A DNA stretch of 64,000 nucleotides, taken from NCBI RefSeq assembly GCF_001659785.1, contig NZ_CP015961.1, positions 558,001-622,000 of the forward strand, in the 5' to 3' direction. This document shows, piece by piece, positions 51,465 through 61,723 of the stretch. The position numbers were made by a program, and so were the translations under genes. Below the pieces are notes generated by a model. That model searched no databases. It saw only the letters and a program-made list of their open reading frames with translations, and was not told where the DNA came from. The first letter of the stretch is position 1. Each line of letters begins with the position of its first letter. The stretch is from Dietzia timorensis. Lineage in GTDB: Bacteria > Actinomycetota > Actinomycetes > Mycobacteriales > Mycobacteriaceae.

Positions 51465-53468
51465 TTATGGGCTGGTGCGCTCGGCGCCGACGTAGTCGAA
51501 TTCGGCGTCTCCGCCGTAGGCATTCGTCAGTCCCGGCCGGGGGGAGAGGTGGACCTGATCCCCGGTGGTGGTGACGACGTCCTGCAGCGCGCGCCGGTAC
51601 TTCGCGTGTTCGGTATCGCGCAGAGTCCCCGCGAACTCTGCGTCGATGGCCTCGGCGAGTTCCTCGCCGGTAAACGCGAGTCCGCGCACCTTCGTCACCG
51701 GCTGGATATCACCGTCGAAGCGGGCCTTGAGCAACATCGACAGCTGCCCGAGGTTCATCTCCGGAACGATGATTCGCGTGTAGCCGGCCAGGACCTCCGA
51801 AAGGTTTCGCGGCATCGGGTTGATGTAGCGCAGGTGCGCGCGGGCGATGTTGTGTCCGCGTCCGCGGGCGGTCCGGATCGCCTCGCCGATCGGCCCGTAC
51901 GACGAGCCCCAACCGATGATCAGCGTGTCCGCGCCATCTGGGTCGTCAACCTCGAGGTCGGGCACGTCGATACGCGCCACGCGCAGTGCGCGCACTCGGG
52001 TCATGAGCTCGTGGTTCGGACCGTGGTAGGAGATGTTGCCGGTGCCATTGGCCTTCTCCAGTCCGCCGATCCGGTGCTCGAGCCCCGCCTCGCCGGGGAC
52101 CGCCCAGTTGCGCGCGAGCGTTTCCGGGTCGCGCGCGTAGGGCAGGTAGTCCCCGGCATCGTCGGTGTCGTCGGCCACCGAGATGTTCGGGTCGATTTCG
52201 GGAAGGTCCGCAGCGTCGGGAATCGCCCAGGGCTCCGACCCGTTCGCGATCGCGCCGTCGGAGAGCACGAGAACGGGAGTGCGGTAGGTGACGGCGATGC
52301 GTGCAGCCTCCCGTGCGACGTCGAAACAGTCGGAAGGAGACTGCGGTGCGAGAATCGCGACAGGCGATTCGCCATTGCGTCCGAACATGGCCTGGAGCAG
52401 ATCGGACTGCTCGGTTTTCGTCGGCAGGCCGGTCGAAGGGCCCCCGCGCTGCACGTCGAAGATCACCAGCGGCAGCTCGGTCATCACCGCCAGCCCGAGC
52501 GCCTCGCTCTTCAGCGCGAGTCCCGGACCCGACGTCGTCGTCACTCCCAGCGCGCCGCCATAGGACGCTCCGATCGCCGTGCCGATGCCGGCGATCTCGT
52601 CCTCGGCCTGGAAGGTCGTGATGTCGAAACCCTTGAGCTTGGACAGCTCGTGGAGAATGTCCGAGGCGGGCGTGATCGGGTACGAACCGAGGAACACCGA
52701 CATCTTCGCGCTCAGACCCGCCGAGGCGATGCCATAGGCGGTGGCCATATTGCCGGTGATCTGCCGGTACGTGCCCGCCGGGAGCTTCGCCGGCTCGACC
52801 TCGAACTCGGAAGCGAAGGCCTCTGTGGTCTCTCCGTAATTCCACCCGGCGCGAAGCGCGAGCAGATTCGCCTCGAGAATGAGCGGCTTCTTCGCGAACT
52901 TGCTGGTGAGAAAAGCCTCTACTCCGTCGACCTCGCGGCCGTACATCCACGTGAGCAGCCCCAGCGCGAACATGTTCTTCGAGCGCTCGGCATCCTTCTT
53001 GCCGATGTCCACGGTTTCGACGGCGCCGATCGTCAGCGACGACATCTCGACCTCGTGCAGCTGGTATTGCTCCATCTCCGGTGACGCGAGCGGGTCGCCC
53101 TCGTAGCCGACCTTCTTGAGGTTGCGCTTCGTGAACTCGTCGGAATTGACGATGACGATGCCTCCCTCGCGAAGGTCGCCCAGGTTCGCCTTGAGGGCCG
53201 CCGGGTTCATCGCCACGAGCACGTCCGGCCTGTCGCCGGCGGTGAGGATGTCGTAGTCGGCGATCTGGATCTGGAAGCTCGATACCCCGTGCAGCGTGCC
53301 CTGGGGGGCGCGGATCTCGGCGGGGAAGTTCGGCTGGGTGGCCAGGTCGTTGCCGAAAGAGGCAGCCTCGGAGGTGAACTGGTCGCCGGCGAGCTGCATG
53401 CCGTCGCCAGAATCGCCCGCGATGCGGATGACGACCTTGTCGAGCTTGGTCTTCGCTCCTGTACTCAC
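51465..53468 (-). CDS. korA: 2-oxoglutarate:ferredoxin oxidoreductase, alpha (gamma-alpha fusion) subunit
   Basis: 667 residues, GTG start. The N-terminal gamma-type domain (VIRIAGDSGDGMQLAGDQFT) is fused to the alpha pyruvate-ferredoxin-oxidoreductase-like domain (GSYPITPASDILHEL, EDEIAGIGTAIGASYGGALG, TTSGPGLALKSEALGLAVM). The C-terminal transketolase-like domain has LIIGWGSSYGPIGEA. Together with KorB it makes the functional enzyme in the cytosol. First gene of the korAB operon. Confidence 0.95.
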   Translation of the reverse strand: MSTGAKTKLDKVVIRIAGDSGDGMQLAGDQFTSEAASFGNDLATQPNFPAEIRAPQGTLHGVSSFQIQIADYDILTAGDRPDVLVAMNPAALKANLGDLREGGIVIVNSDEFTKRNLKKVGYEGDPLASPEMEQYQLHEVEMSSLTIGAVETVDIGKKDAERSKNMFALGLLTWMYGREVDGVEAFLTSKFAKKPLILEANLLALRAGWNYGETTEAFASEFEVEPAKLPAGTYRQITGNMATAYGIASAGLSAKMSVFLGSYPITPASDILHELSKLKGFDITTFQAEDEIAGIGTAIGASYGGALGVTTTSGPGLALKSEALGLAVMTELPLVIFDVQRGGPSTGLPTKTEQSDLLQAMFGRNGESPVAILAPQSPSDCFDVAREAARIAVTYRTPVLVLSDGAIANGSEPWAIPDAADLPEIDPNISVADDTDDAGDYLPYARDPETLARNWAVPGEAGLEHRIGGLEKANGTGNISYHGPNHELMTRVRALRVARIDVPDLEVDDPDGADTLIIGWGSSYGPIGEAIRTARGRGHNIARAHLRYINPMPRNLSEVLAGYTRIIVPEMNLGQLSMLLKARFDGDIQPVTKVRGLAFTGEELAEAIDAEFAGTLRDTEHAKYRRALQDVVTTTGDQVHLSPRPGLTNAYGGDAEFDYVGAERTSP

Positions 53469-54083
53469 CTGGCTGCCTCCCGAATCTGATCACGCCACAA
53501 GATGTGTGGCAGGCCACAACGGTAGCGCGAAACTGACACACGTTCTAGTTTTGTTCCACCGCCCTTGTGTTTCTCGCCTCCCGGGAGCGTCGTGTGGTCC
53601 ATCCCCCTCGCTGCGTGGCAGCTGTGATTTGCACCTCGTATTCTAGCGCTCGCCACAAGAGCGAAGGCGTGCCGCGACGCAATTGTCGATGCGGAAGTTA
53701 CGTGGAAAAGTCTCTCTGACCTCGCTGCTTTCCGCGCCTGCATGCTTGACTCCAGTCCCCGATGCCGATGGCGCGAGTGCCATGGTTACTCACATTCGCC
53801 GCCCGGAAAGCGGCACGGTATGACGCCGGGGCGTCCTGCCTCCCGGGCCTACGGGATCACGACGCGAGGCAGCGGGCGGGGGCGACGCGTGGAGGTGTTT
53901 TCGGACGTCCCGGCTCCGGCGCTCGGGTGGCAGCTGCGAAAGCATCGGTGATAGGTGTATTAGATAAGGACAGCTTGTCGAGCCACGAACGAGTGGGCGA
54001 TGCAATACAGTGCTGTACTACTCTTCGGGAGACGAGAACGTCCCGATAATTCGCGGTGACCGTATATATAGGGGGAATGCCAC
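53469..54083. promoter_or_regulatory. korA-topA divergent intergenic region
   Basis: About 615 bases. Short frames exist (for example from ATG 53762), but they are arginine-rich, motif-free and overlap in all frames, so I call no gene. Near the topA end there is an A+T-rich stretch (TATTAGATAAGG) and the inverted repeat TACAG-TG-CTGTA (54006-54017), about 65 bases before the topA start. These probably belong to the supercoiling-responsive topA promoter or an operator there. Confidence 0.45.
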
Positions 54084-57000
54084 GTGGCGACCAAGACGAC
54101 GACAGACCGCGATCTCAAGCGTCTGGTCATCGTGGAGTCGGCCACGAAGGCGAAGAAGATTCAGCAGTACCTCGGCTCGAACTACATCGTCGAGGCCTCC
54201 GTCGGACACATTCGCGACCTCCCCGGCCGCGCCGCCGATGTTCCGGCTGCTTATAAGAAGGAGCCGTGGGCGCGCCTCGGCGTCAACCCGGACAACGACT
54301 TCGAGCCGATCTACGTCGTCGACTCGGACAAGTCGAAGAAGGTGACGGCGCTGCGCCGCGACCTCAAGGAGGTCGACGAGCTCCTCCTCGCGACAGACCC
54401 CGACCGCGAGGGCGAGGCGATCGCCTGGCACCTTCTGCAGGTGCTCAAGCCCAAGGTTCCCGTGCGCCGCATGGTGTTCCACGAGATCACCGAGCCCGCG
54501 ATCCGCGAGGCCGTCGAGAACACCCGCGAGCTCGACCAGGACCTCGTCGACGCGCAAGAGACCCGTCGCATCCTCGACCGCCTCTACGGCTACGAGGTCT
54601 CGCCGGTGCTGTGGAAGAAAATCCAGCGCGGGCTGTCGGCGGGCCGCGTGCAGTCCGTCGCGACGCGGATCATCGTCGAGCGCGAACGCGAGCGCATGGC
54701 GTTCATCTCCGCCGGCTACTGGGATATCGAGGCCGAGGTCAGCGGCGAGGACTCGGTGAGTGGCACGCGCCGCGCGTTCGGCGCCAAGCTGGCCCAGGTC
54801 GAGGGCAAGCGCATCGCACAAGGGCGCGACTTCGGTCCCGATGGAAAGCTCACCTCCGACGTCACACCTCTGGGTGAACAGGCGGCGCGGGCGCTGGCCA
54901 CCGGCCTGGAGAAGGCCGAGTTCCGTGTGGACTCGGTGGAGTCCAAGCCGTACACGCGTCGGCCTTCGTCACCGTTTATGACGTCGACGCTGCAGCAGGA
55001 AGCCGGGCGGAAGCTGCGATTCACGTCCTCGCGCACGATGCGCGTGGCGCAGCGGCTCTACGAGAACGGCTACATCACCTATATGCGTACGGACTCGACC
55101 TCGCTGTCGGCCGCAGGTACGCAGGCCGCTCGCGACGCGGCGACCACGCTGTTCGGCTCCGAATATGTCGCCGATTCGCCGCGCCGCTACGAGCGCAAGG
55201 TGAAGAACTCGCAGGAGGCCCACGAGGCGATCCGCCCCGCAGGCGAGACGTTCCCCACCCCGGGTGAGCTGCGCCCTGCGCTGTCGGCGGAGGAGCACCT
55301 GCTCTACGAGCTGATCTGGCGGCGCACCCTCGCCTCGCAGATGGCGGACGCGCGGGGAACGACGGTCTCGGTGCGCCTCGGCGCGCGGGCCGCGGAGAAT
55401 GCCTCCGGCTACCGCGACACCGTGTTCAACGCCTCCGGGCGCACGATCACGTTCCCCGGCTTCCTCCGCGTGTTCGACGACGACGCAAGCGAAGACGGCG
55501 CCGGCGGCTCGGGCAAGGGCGAATCGCGGCTGCCGCAGCTTAGCGAGGGGCAGACGCTGGCGCCGGAGAAGATTTCGCCCGAGGGGCACTCCACGAACCC
55601 GCCGGCGCGCTACACCGAGGCCTCGCTGGTCAAGGCGATGGAGGAGATGGGCATCGGGCGCCCGTCGACGTACGCCTCGATCATCAACACGATCCAGGCG
55701 CGTGGCTACGTGTACTCGCGCGGCAATGCGCTCGTACCCTCCTGGCTCGCGTTCCCCGCGGTGCGGCTGCTGGAGGAGAACTTCGGCACGCTCGTCGACT
55801 ACGACTTCACCTCGCTCATGGAGGACGATCTCGACCGGATCGCCTCGGGGCAGCAATCGCGCACCGACTGGCTCAAGGGCTTCTACTTCGGTCGCAGCGC
55901 CGTTGCCGATGGCGACGACGACAGCGCGGCGGTCGGGCTCAAGGACCTCGTCGGCGATCGGCTCGCCGAGATCGATGCCGCGGCGGTGAACTCGATCCGC
56001 CTGTTCGAGGACGATGAGGGCCGCACGGTGTACGTGCGCAACGGCCGCTACGGCCCGTACCTCATGCGCCGTGACACCGACGAAAATGGCGAGTCGTCCG
56101 AGCAGCGAGCGAATCTGCCGATCGCGCTCAATCCGGACGAGCTCACGCTGCAGGTCGCCGAGAAGCTGTTCGCGATTCCGCAGGAGGGGCGCAAGCTCGG
56201 AGTCGACCCGGCGACCGACCACGAGGTCGTCGTCAAGGACGGGCCGTACGGACCCTATGTGGCCGAGCTGCTGCCGAAGATGAGCGAGGACGAGCTCGAG
56301 ACTGCGCGTGCCGAGGCCGGCCGTGCCGCCGAGGCCGCCGAGATGGAATCCCAGCTCGGAGACGGGGCGACCGAAGCCGAGGCGAAGAAGGCGGCCAAGA
56401 AGGTCGCCAAGAAGGCGGCGAAGGATTACACCGAGCCCAAGGGCAAGATGGCCTCGCTGTTCAAGACGATGGACGCCGAGACAGTGACGCTCGAGGAGGC
56501 GCTGCGGCTGTTGTCGCTGCCGCGCGTGGTCGGCGTCGACCCGGCCGACGGCAAGGAGATCACCGCGCAGAACGGCCGCTACGGCCCGTACCTTCGTAAG
56601 GAGCGCGATTCGCGCTCGCTCGGCTCCGAGGAGGAGCTGTTCACGGTGACGCTCGACGAGGCCCGCCGCATCTACTCCGAGCCGAAGCGGCGCGGGCGCT
56701 CCGGGCAGCCCTCGTACCTCAAGGACCTCGGCGACGATCCGATCACCGGCAAGAAGGTGCTGGTCAAGGACGGCCGCTTCGGCCCATATGTAACCGACGG
56801 CGACACCATCGCCTCGCTGGGTAAGGGCGATACACCGGACACGCTCACCCCGGACCGCGCTTCCGAGTTGCTCTCCGCGCGCCGCGACCAGCAGGCCGCG
56901 AAGGACGCCGACCCGGACAAGGCGACGAAGAAGACCGCGAAGAAGTCCGCGGCGAAGAAGTCGACAGCTCGCAAGTCCTCGGGCGCACGGGCAGCGAGCA

Positions 57001-57101
57001 AGACCGGAAGTCGCGTGGCGAAGAAGGGTGCGACGAAGAAGGCCACCAAGACCGGGGTTTCCGGGGTGCGGAAGGCCGCGGCCAAGTCCTCGGGAAGCTA
57101 G
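54084..57101 (+). CDS. topA: DNA topoisomerase I
   Basis: 1,005 residues from GTG 54084 with GGGGGAA upstream. The Toprim domain has RLVIVESATKAKKIQQYLG and LATDPDREGEAIAW; the catalytic Tyr is residue 333 in YITYMRTDSTSLS. The C-terminal half contains repeated topo-C domains (GRYGPYLMR, DGPYGPYVAEL, NGRYGPYLRK, DGRFGPYV). It ends in a Lys/Ala/Ser-rich basic tail (about 945-1005), typical of actinobacterial TopA, which lacks zinc fingers and uses the tail for processive DNA binding. Relaxes negative supercoils; essential. Confidence 0.97.
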   Translation: MATKTTTDRDLKRLVIVESATKAKKIQQYLGSNYIVEASVGHIRDLPGRAADVPAAYKKEPWARLGVNPDNDFEPIYVVDSDKSKKVTALRRDLKEVDELLLATDPDREGEAIAWHLLQVLKPKVPVRRMVFHEITEPAIREAVENTRELDQDLVDAQETRRILDRLYGYEVSPVLWKKIQRGLSAGRVQSVATRIIVERERERMAFISAGYWDIEAEVSGEDSVSGTRRAFGAKLAQVEGKRIAQGRDFGPDGKLTSDVTPLGEQAARALATGLEKAEFRVDSVESKPYTRRPSSPFMTSTLQQEAGRKLRFTSSRTMRVAQRLYENGYITYMRTDSTSLSAAGTQAARDAATTLFGSEYVADSPRRYERKVKNSQEAHEAIRPAGETFPTPGELRPALSAEEHLLYELIWRRTLASQMADARGTTVSVRLGARAAENASGYRDTVFNASGRTITFPGFLRVFDDDASEDGAGGSGKGESRLPQLSEGQTLAPEKISPEGHSTNPPARYTEASLVKAMEEMGIGRPSTYASIINTIQARGYVYSRGNALVPSWLAFPAVRLLEENFGTLVDYDFTSLMEDDLDRIASGQQSRTDWLKGFYFGRSAVADGDDDSAAVGLKDLVGDRLAEIDAAAVNSIRLFEDDEGRTVYVRNGRYGPYLMRRDTDENGESSEQRANLPIALNPDELTLQVAEKLFAIPQEGRKLGVDPATDHEVVVKDGPYGPYVAELLPKMSEDELETARAEAGRAAEAAEMESQLGDGATEAEAKKAAKKVAKKAAKDYTEPKGKMASLFKTMDAETVTLEEALRLLSLPRVVGVDPADGKEITAQNGRYGPYLRKERDSRSLGSEEELFTVTLDEARRIYSEPKRRGRSGQPSYLKDLGDDPITGKKVLVKDGRFGPYVTDGDTIASLGKGDTPDTLTPDRASELLSARRDQQAAKDADPDKATKKTAKKSAAKKSTARKSSGARAASKTGSRVAKKGATKKATKTGVSGVRKAAAKSSGS

Positions 57102-57104
57102 GCG

Positions 57105-58814
57105 CTAGCGGCCCTCGGGGCGCGGGTTCTCTGCAGGGCTACGGCCCGGGAGGTTCTCGTTCGCGATATTCGCCGCGTTCGCGTCGATCGCGGCGTCTAC
57201 CTCTTCCTCGTCATCGTCGAGGAGATTCTCGCGCAGCGTCGGCTCGGTGACATTCGGCAGCTCCTCGAGGCCGAGGTCGTGCGCGGCCTGCCAACGGTCG
57301 GCGAGCGTCGGCCGCAGCGGGCGGGCGAGCTGGGTCATCGCGCCGCGGCCGCGCAGCTCGACGGCACGGCCGAACGTCCAGCGGTCCGCCTCCTCCGGGT
57401 CGGCGGCCTCCACGGCGCGCCGCGCGGCGAGCACGCCGCCCTGCTCGAGCTTCGCCAGGGAGGTCAGGCGCGAGGCCTCGTTCACCGGATCGCCGATGAC
57501 GGTGTACTCGAAGCGCTTCGCGTGGCCGATGTGCCCGGCGATCACGGTGCCGTAGGAGATGCCGATGCCCGCCGTCAGAGGGTGGATTGACTCCATCTTG
57601 CGGCCGAGCGCCCGCGCCGTCGCGAGGGCCTGGCCCGCCGGATCCCACGCCTCCATCGGCGCGCCGAAGATCGCGAGCGCCGCGTCGCCCTGGAACTTGT
57701 TGATGTAGCCGCCGTGCTCGTCGACGGTGTCGACGACGATGCGGAAGAAGTCATTGAGCACCTTGACCACACGAGCCGGCTCGTTGATCGCGGCGAACTC
57801 CGTCGACCCGGCGAGGTCGACGAACAGCACCCCGACGGTCCGTTCGGAACCGCCGAGCTCGGTGCCGTTCTCCAGCGCGTGCAGCACGACGTCCTCGCCG
57901 ACGTAGCGGCCGAACAGGTCCTGCATGGTCTCGCGTTCCTCGAGGTCGGCGACCATCTCGTTGAACCCGACCTGCAGCGCGCCCATCTCCGTTGCGTCGT
58001 AGACCGCCGTGCGCGCCGAGAAATCGCCCTGCTGCACCCGCTTGACCGCCGACTGCAGGTCGCGCACAGGGTCCGCGACCGACGTCGACACGAGCTGCAT
58101 GCCGAACACGCCGGTGACGAGGGCGGCGATGGCGAGCATCCCGATCGCGCGGATGACGACCCGCGGATCGTCTCCGAGCTGATCGAAGTGGTAGGCGATG
58201 ACCACGAGCACGATCCCCACCGATGGCACGGCCGTGGTGAGCACCCAACCGAGGATGATGCGGCGGCGCACGCCGGGCAGGTGGCTGTCGACCGGCACGC
58301 CCTCGCCGAGCGCGCGCCGCATGATCGGCCGCATGAGCCGCTCGGATTGCAGATACGAGATAATGCACGTGACCAGGCCACCGAGGATCGCGGTGACGCC
58401 CATGATGAGCGCGAGACGGTGTGAGACGCCGAAGTTGACCGCGACGAACACCGTCGTGCCGAGGACCCAGATCGCACCCTGGAGCCACGCCTGATAGGCG
58501 GGCATGTTCAAAGTGCGCTGGCGCGCTTGCCGGTCGAACGGCTCGCCCGAGCGCATCGCGCGCAATACGGGGATGATGAGCCACGTCGAGATCACCGCAC
58601 CGGCGACGAGTCCGAAGATCAGCGTCCCGAGGAATAGATACTGGTTGACCAGCTGGAACGGTCCGATATCGAGAAACGTGTCGAGCGGCAGCCCGAATCG
58701 CAAAAACGCGAACACGAACACCGCACCGATGAGGTGCGACTGCAACGTGGTGAGCGCATACACGGGCCATGGCGTGGACCACAGCCATTTCGCAAAGCGC
58801 AACCACTTATTCAC
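57105..58814 (-). CDS. Membrane-bound class III adenylate cyclase (HAMP domain)
   Basis: 569 residues from GTG 58814 (VNKWLRFAKWLWSTPWPVYA); the frame also opens at GTG 58889, giving 594. About six membrane helices at residues 15-250 are followed by a HAMP linker (SVADPVRDLQSAVKRVQQGD). The catalytic domain has VGVLFVDLAGSTEFAAINEP (first metal Asp), INKFQGDAALAIFGAP (second Asp region) and ISYGTVIAGHIGHAKRFEYTVIGDPVNEASRL. A Lys in NKFQGD and Asp in VIGDPVNEA mark substrate residues. Matches Rv3645-type cyclases. Converts ATP to cAMP; the long acidic tail is of unknown role. Confidence 0.92.
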   Translation of the reverse strand: MNKWLRFAKWLWSTPWPVYALTTLQSHLIGAVFVFAFLRFGLPLDTFLDIGPFQLVNQYLFLGTLIFGLVAGAVISTWLIIPVLRAMRSGEPFDRQARQRTLNMPAYQAWLQGAIWVLGTTVFVAVNFGVSHRLALIMGVTAILGGLVTCIISYLQSERLMRPIMRRALGEGVPVDSHLPGVRRRIILGWVLTTAVPSVGIVLVVIAYHFDQLGDDPRVVIRAIGMLAIAALVTGVFGMQLVSTSVADPVRDLQSAVKRVQQGDFSARTAVYDATEMGALQVGFNEMVADLEERETMQDLFGRYVGEDVVLHALENGTELGGSERTVGVLFVDLAGSTEFAAINEPARVVKVLNDFFRIVVDTVDEHGGYINKFQGDAALAIFGAPMEAWDPAGQALATARALGRKMESIHPLTAGIGISYGTVIAGHIGHAKRFEYTVIGDPVNEASRLTSLAKLEQGGVLAARRAVEAADPEEADRWTFGRAVELRGRGAMTQLARPLRPTLADRWQAAHDLGLEELPNVTEPTLRENLLDDDEEEVDAAIDANAANIANENLPGRSPAENPRPEGR

Positions 58815-58951
58815 GTTACTCAGGGTACTTGCCCGGCCCCGCGCCCGAAGCCCAGTCGCGGCCACTAGCGTGTCCCCGCCGAAATCCACCTATGACGTCT
58901 GAGGCACGTGGGCACCCCATCGCGTCGGAGTCGGCGGCTACCATGTGACCC

Positions 58952-60217
58952 ATGGAATCCGTGGCCGCCGAGGAGATCGCCGTCGGGCCGGTGTTCAACG
59001 CGCTGGCCGGGCAGCCGGAGGTGCGCTCTGCGCTCTCGCGTGCGGCGTGGGAGTCCCGGCAGTGGGTGTCCGGCGAGCGGACCGCACGCGAGATGCGCGC
59101 CCAGGCCGAATCCGCAGTCGGTGCGATGACCCACGCGTGGCTGTTCACCGGTCCCCCCGGTTCCGGGCGCACGGTCGCGGCGCGCGCCTTCGCCGCCGCG
59201 CTGCAGTGCACCGACCCGGACACCGTCGGCTGCGGGGAATGTCGCGGCTGCACGACGGCACTCGCAGGCACCCACGCCGATGTGCATTTCGCCCGCACCG
59301 AGCGCCTGTCGCTCCAGCTGGCGGACGTGCGCGGGATCATCGAGCGTGGCAATTCGCGCCCGGTCAGCGGGAATTTCTCGGTCGTCATCATCGAGGACGC
59401 CGACCGGCTCACCGAGCAGGCCGGCAACGCCCTGCTCAAGGTCATCGAGGAGCCTTCGGGCCGCGCGATCTTCATCCTGTGCACGCCGACGGACGATCCG
59501 GCGGATGTGATGGTGACGCTGCGCTCGCGCTCGCGGCACGTCTACCTGCGCACGCCGAGCGCCGAATCGGTGGCGACGGTACTACGGGCCGACGATTCGG
59601 TTCCCGCGGACAAGGTCGATTGGGCGGCCTCGGTGTCCGGCGGGCACGTGGGCCGCGCCCGCTGGCTGGCCACCGACGCCGACACGCGGGCGCGCCGCGA
59701 GCGCGTCGTCGAACTCGCGCTGGCGATGAATTCGCTGGGGCGCTCCCTGCCGCTCATCTCCTCGATCGTCTCGGATGCCGCCACGGGCGCGGCGGACCAG
59801 CACGCGGCGACGGACGAGCGCGAGGCAGCCGAGCTGGGTCAGGCGCTGGGCGCGGGCGGCACCGGCAAGGGGGCAGGCACTGCGACGCGCGGGACGAAGG
59901 GCGTGCTCAAGGAGCTCGAGGACAAGCAGAAACGCCGCCGTCAGCGCTCCACCCAGGACGCCCTCGATCTCGCACTCGTCGATATCGTGGGGCTGTACCG
60001 CGATGCCATCGTGCAGGCGACCGGAGCGCAGGTCGCGTTGCTGCACCCCGACTTCGGGGAACGCTCGGCCAAGCTGGGCCGCCATTACGGTGCGGCGCGC
60101 ATGCTGCGCGCGGTGCGGGCGGTGCAGGACGCGCGTGAGGCGCTGCGGACGAACGTCAAGCCGCAGTACGCGCTCGCGGCCATGGCGGGTCGCGTGCAAC
60201 AGGAGCTCAAGGTCTGA
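58952..60217 (+). CDS. holB: DNA polymerase III subunit delta'
   Basis: 421 residues, ATG. The AAA+ clamp-loader domain has AWLFTGPPGSGRTVAARAFA (P-loop with Arg for Lys, as delta' does not hydrolyse ATP). The zinc module is TVGCGECRGCTTALAGTHAD, then VVIIEDADRLTEQAGNALLKVIEEP and MVTLRSRSRHVYL (SRC-like sensor). The C-terminal half is the clamp-loader collar. Part of the replication clamp-loader complex with tau/gamma and delta. Divergent from the cyclase gene, as in mycobacteria. Confidence 0.95.
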   Translation: MESVAAEEIAVGPVFNALAGQPEVRSALSRAAWESRQWVSGERTAREMRAQAESAVGAMTHAWLFTGPPGSGRTVAARAFAAALQCTDPDTVGCGECRGCTTALAGTHADVHFARTERLSLQLADVRGIIERGNSRPVSGNFSVVIIEDADRLTEQAGNALLKVIEEPSGRAIFILCTPTDDPADVMVTLRSRSRHVYLRTPSAESVATVLRADDSVPADKVDWAASVSGGHVGRARWLATDADTRARRERVVELALAMNSLGRSLPLISSIVSDAATGAADQHAATDEREAAELGQALGAGGTGKGAGTATRGTKGVLKELEDKQKRRRQRSTQDALDLALVDIVGLYRDAIVQATGAQVALLHPDFGERSAKLGRHYGAARMLRAVRAVQDAREALRTNVKPQYALAAMAGRVQQELKV

Positions 60218-60305
60218 GAACCCGGCGGTTTTTCCCTCGGGCGGCCATACGCTAGGATTCTTCGATGGACCTTCCCGCACGGCATTCGCCGGTGCGAATG
60301 GCCCG

Positions 60306-60381
60306 GCCGCGTTAGCTCAGTCGGTAGAGCATTTCACTCGTAATGAAAAGGTCGTCGGTTCGATTCCGACACGCGGCTCCA
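60306..60381 (+). tRNA. tRNA-Thr (anticodon CGT)
   Basis: 76 bases with encoded CCA. Acceptor GCCGCGT pairs with ACGCGGC. The D-arm is GCTCAGTCGGTAGAGC, the anticodon arm TTTCACTCGTAATGAAA places CGT in the loop, and the T-arm is GTCGGTTCGATTCCGAC with the TTCGATT loop. All four stems form. Reads ACG codons. Confidence 0.96.
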
Positions 60382-60499
60382 TCTCGGCGCCCCGTCAGAT
60401 CGGGTTCTTCGGAACCTCGTCTGCCGGGGCGTTTCTCGTTAATAGGCGGCAAAGTCGTTCCCCTCGCGCGGCAGCATTGCACCACCTAATATCCCAGGG

Positions 60500-61723
60500 G
60501 TGACCGACACCGCACCCCGCAACAACCGCTTCTTTCTCGTACCGATGCGCCCGCGAGACGCGAGCGAATCCAACCGCGCGGCGAGCACGCTCGAATTGTT
60601 CTTCGACCTCGTCTTCGTGATTGCGGTGAGCCAGGCGAGCACATCGCTGCACCATATGCTCGCCGAAGGGGACTGGGCGGGCGGCCTGCCCCGGTACCTG
60701 CTCGCGTTCTTCGCCATCTGGTGGGCGTGGATGAACTTCACCTGGTTCTCCACCTCGTTCGACACCGACGACTGGCTCTACCGCGTGCTCACGATCGCGC
60801 AAATGGGCGGGGTGCTGCTGTTCGCCGCGGGCATCGAACCGATGTTCACCGAGGACTCCTTCGCGCTCATGATCGCCGGGTACGTCGTCATGCGCATCGC
60901 CATGGTCCTGCAGTGGCTGCGCGCGGCCACCGGCGGCGGCCCGACGCGGCGCACGGCGCTGGTCTACGCCGCGGGCATCGCCATCGCGCAGGCGCTGTGG
61001 GTGGCGTGGCTGTTCGTTCCGGAATCGCCGGCGCGGACCGCGTTCCTCATCGTTCTGGTTCTGTGCGAGATCGCTGTTCCCGTCGTGGCGGAGTCGGCGG
61101 GCCGTGCGAGGACGCCGTGGCATCCCGAGCACATCACCGAGCGCTACGGTTGTTTCACGCTCATCCTGCTCGGCGAGAGCCTCCTCGGTTCCGCCAATGC
61201 GGTGTTTTCCGCGCGCGCGGACGTCGACTCGCTGACGAGCCTCGTCGAGCTGGCGGTGCTCGCTCTCATCGTCACCGCCTCGCTGTGGTGGATCTACTTC
61301 TGGCCGCCGCACCACCGCGCGATCGGCAGCTTCGCGAGCTCGCTGCGCTACGGCTACGTGCACTACATCGTCTTCGCAGCGGCGGGCGCCTTCTCCGCGG
61401 GAATCGAGGTCGAGATCGCGGTGCTCACCGGCGAATCCGAGCTGTTCGAGCTCGCGGCGTCGTTCACCGTGACGATCCCCATCGCCGTGTTCATCCTCGG
61501 CATCTGGTGGATTGCCTTCCGCGGCAACGCGGACCGGGTCGTCAACACCGTCGTCCCGGCGGGCGCGCTGCTCGTCCTCCTCGATCCGCTCATTCCGGTG
61601 CCGATCGCGTTGTCCACGATCGTGTGCATCGCCATCGTCGCGGTGCTCGTCGTGCGCCGGCCCGTGCCCGAGGACGAGCTACCGAACGATCAGCTGTCCG
61701 ACCAGGCCGACGCGTCGGCGTAG
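60500..61723 (+). CDS. ltrA: Low-temperature-requirement A (LtrA) family membrane protein
   Basis: 407 residues, GTG start. The family begins with a conserved soluble lead, RDASESNRAASTLELFFDLV, followed by about ten hydrophobic helices (VFVIAVSQASTSLHHML, LALAFFAIWWAWMNFTWF-like, WWIYFWPPHHRAI). The HPEHITERYGCFTLILLGES motif is diagnostic for LtrA. Inner-membrane protein; named from a Listeria cold-growth mutant, with molecular function unknown. It overlaps the convergent secreted-protein gene by 34 bases. Confidence 0.9.
   Translation: MTDTAPRNNRFFLVPMRPRDASESNRAASTLELFFDLVFVIAVSQASTSLHHMLAEGDWAGGLPRYLLAFFAIWWAWMNFTWFSTSFDTDDWLYRVLTIAQMGGVLLFAAGIEPMFTEDSFALMIAGYVVMRIAMVLQWLRAATGGGPTRRTALVYAAGIAIAQALWVAWLFVPESPARTAFLIVLVLCEIAVPVVAESAGRARTPWHPEHITERYGCFTLILLGESLLGSANAVFSARADVDSLTSLVELAVLALIVTASLWWIYFWPPHHRAIGSFASSLRYGYVHYIVFAAAGAFSAGIEVEIAVLTGESELFELAASFTVTIPIAVFILGIWWIAFRGNADRVVNTVVPAGALLVLLDPLIPVPIALSTIVCIAIVAVLVVRRPVPEDELPNDQLSDQADASA

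Noticed and set aside
51946-53541. 531-aa minus-strand frame within korA
   Set aside because: Out-of-frame shadow of korA; Arg-rich translation, while the overlapping frame has clear KorA motifs.
53742-54049. Short frames upstream of topA (69-95 aa)
   Set aside because: No ribosome site, no motifs, overlapping frames on both strands; treated as promoter region.
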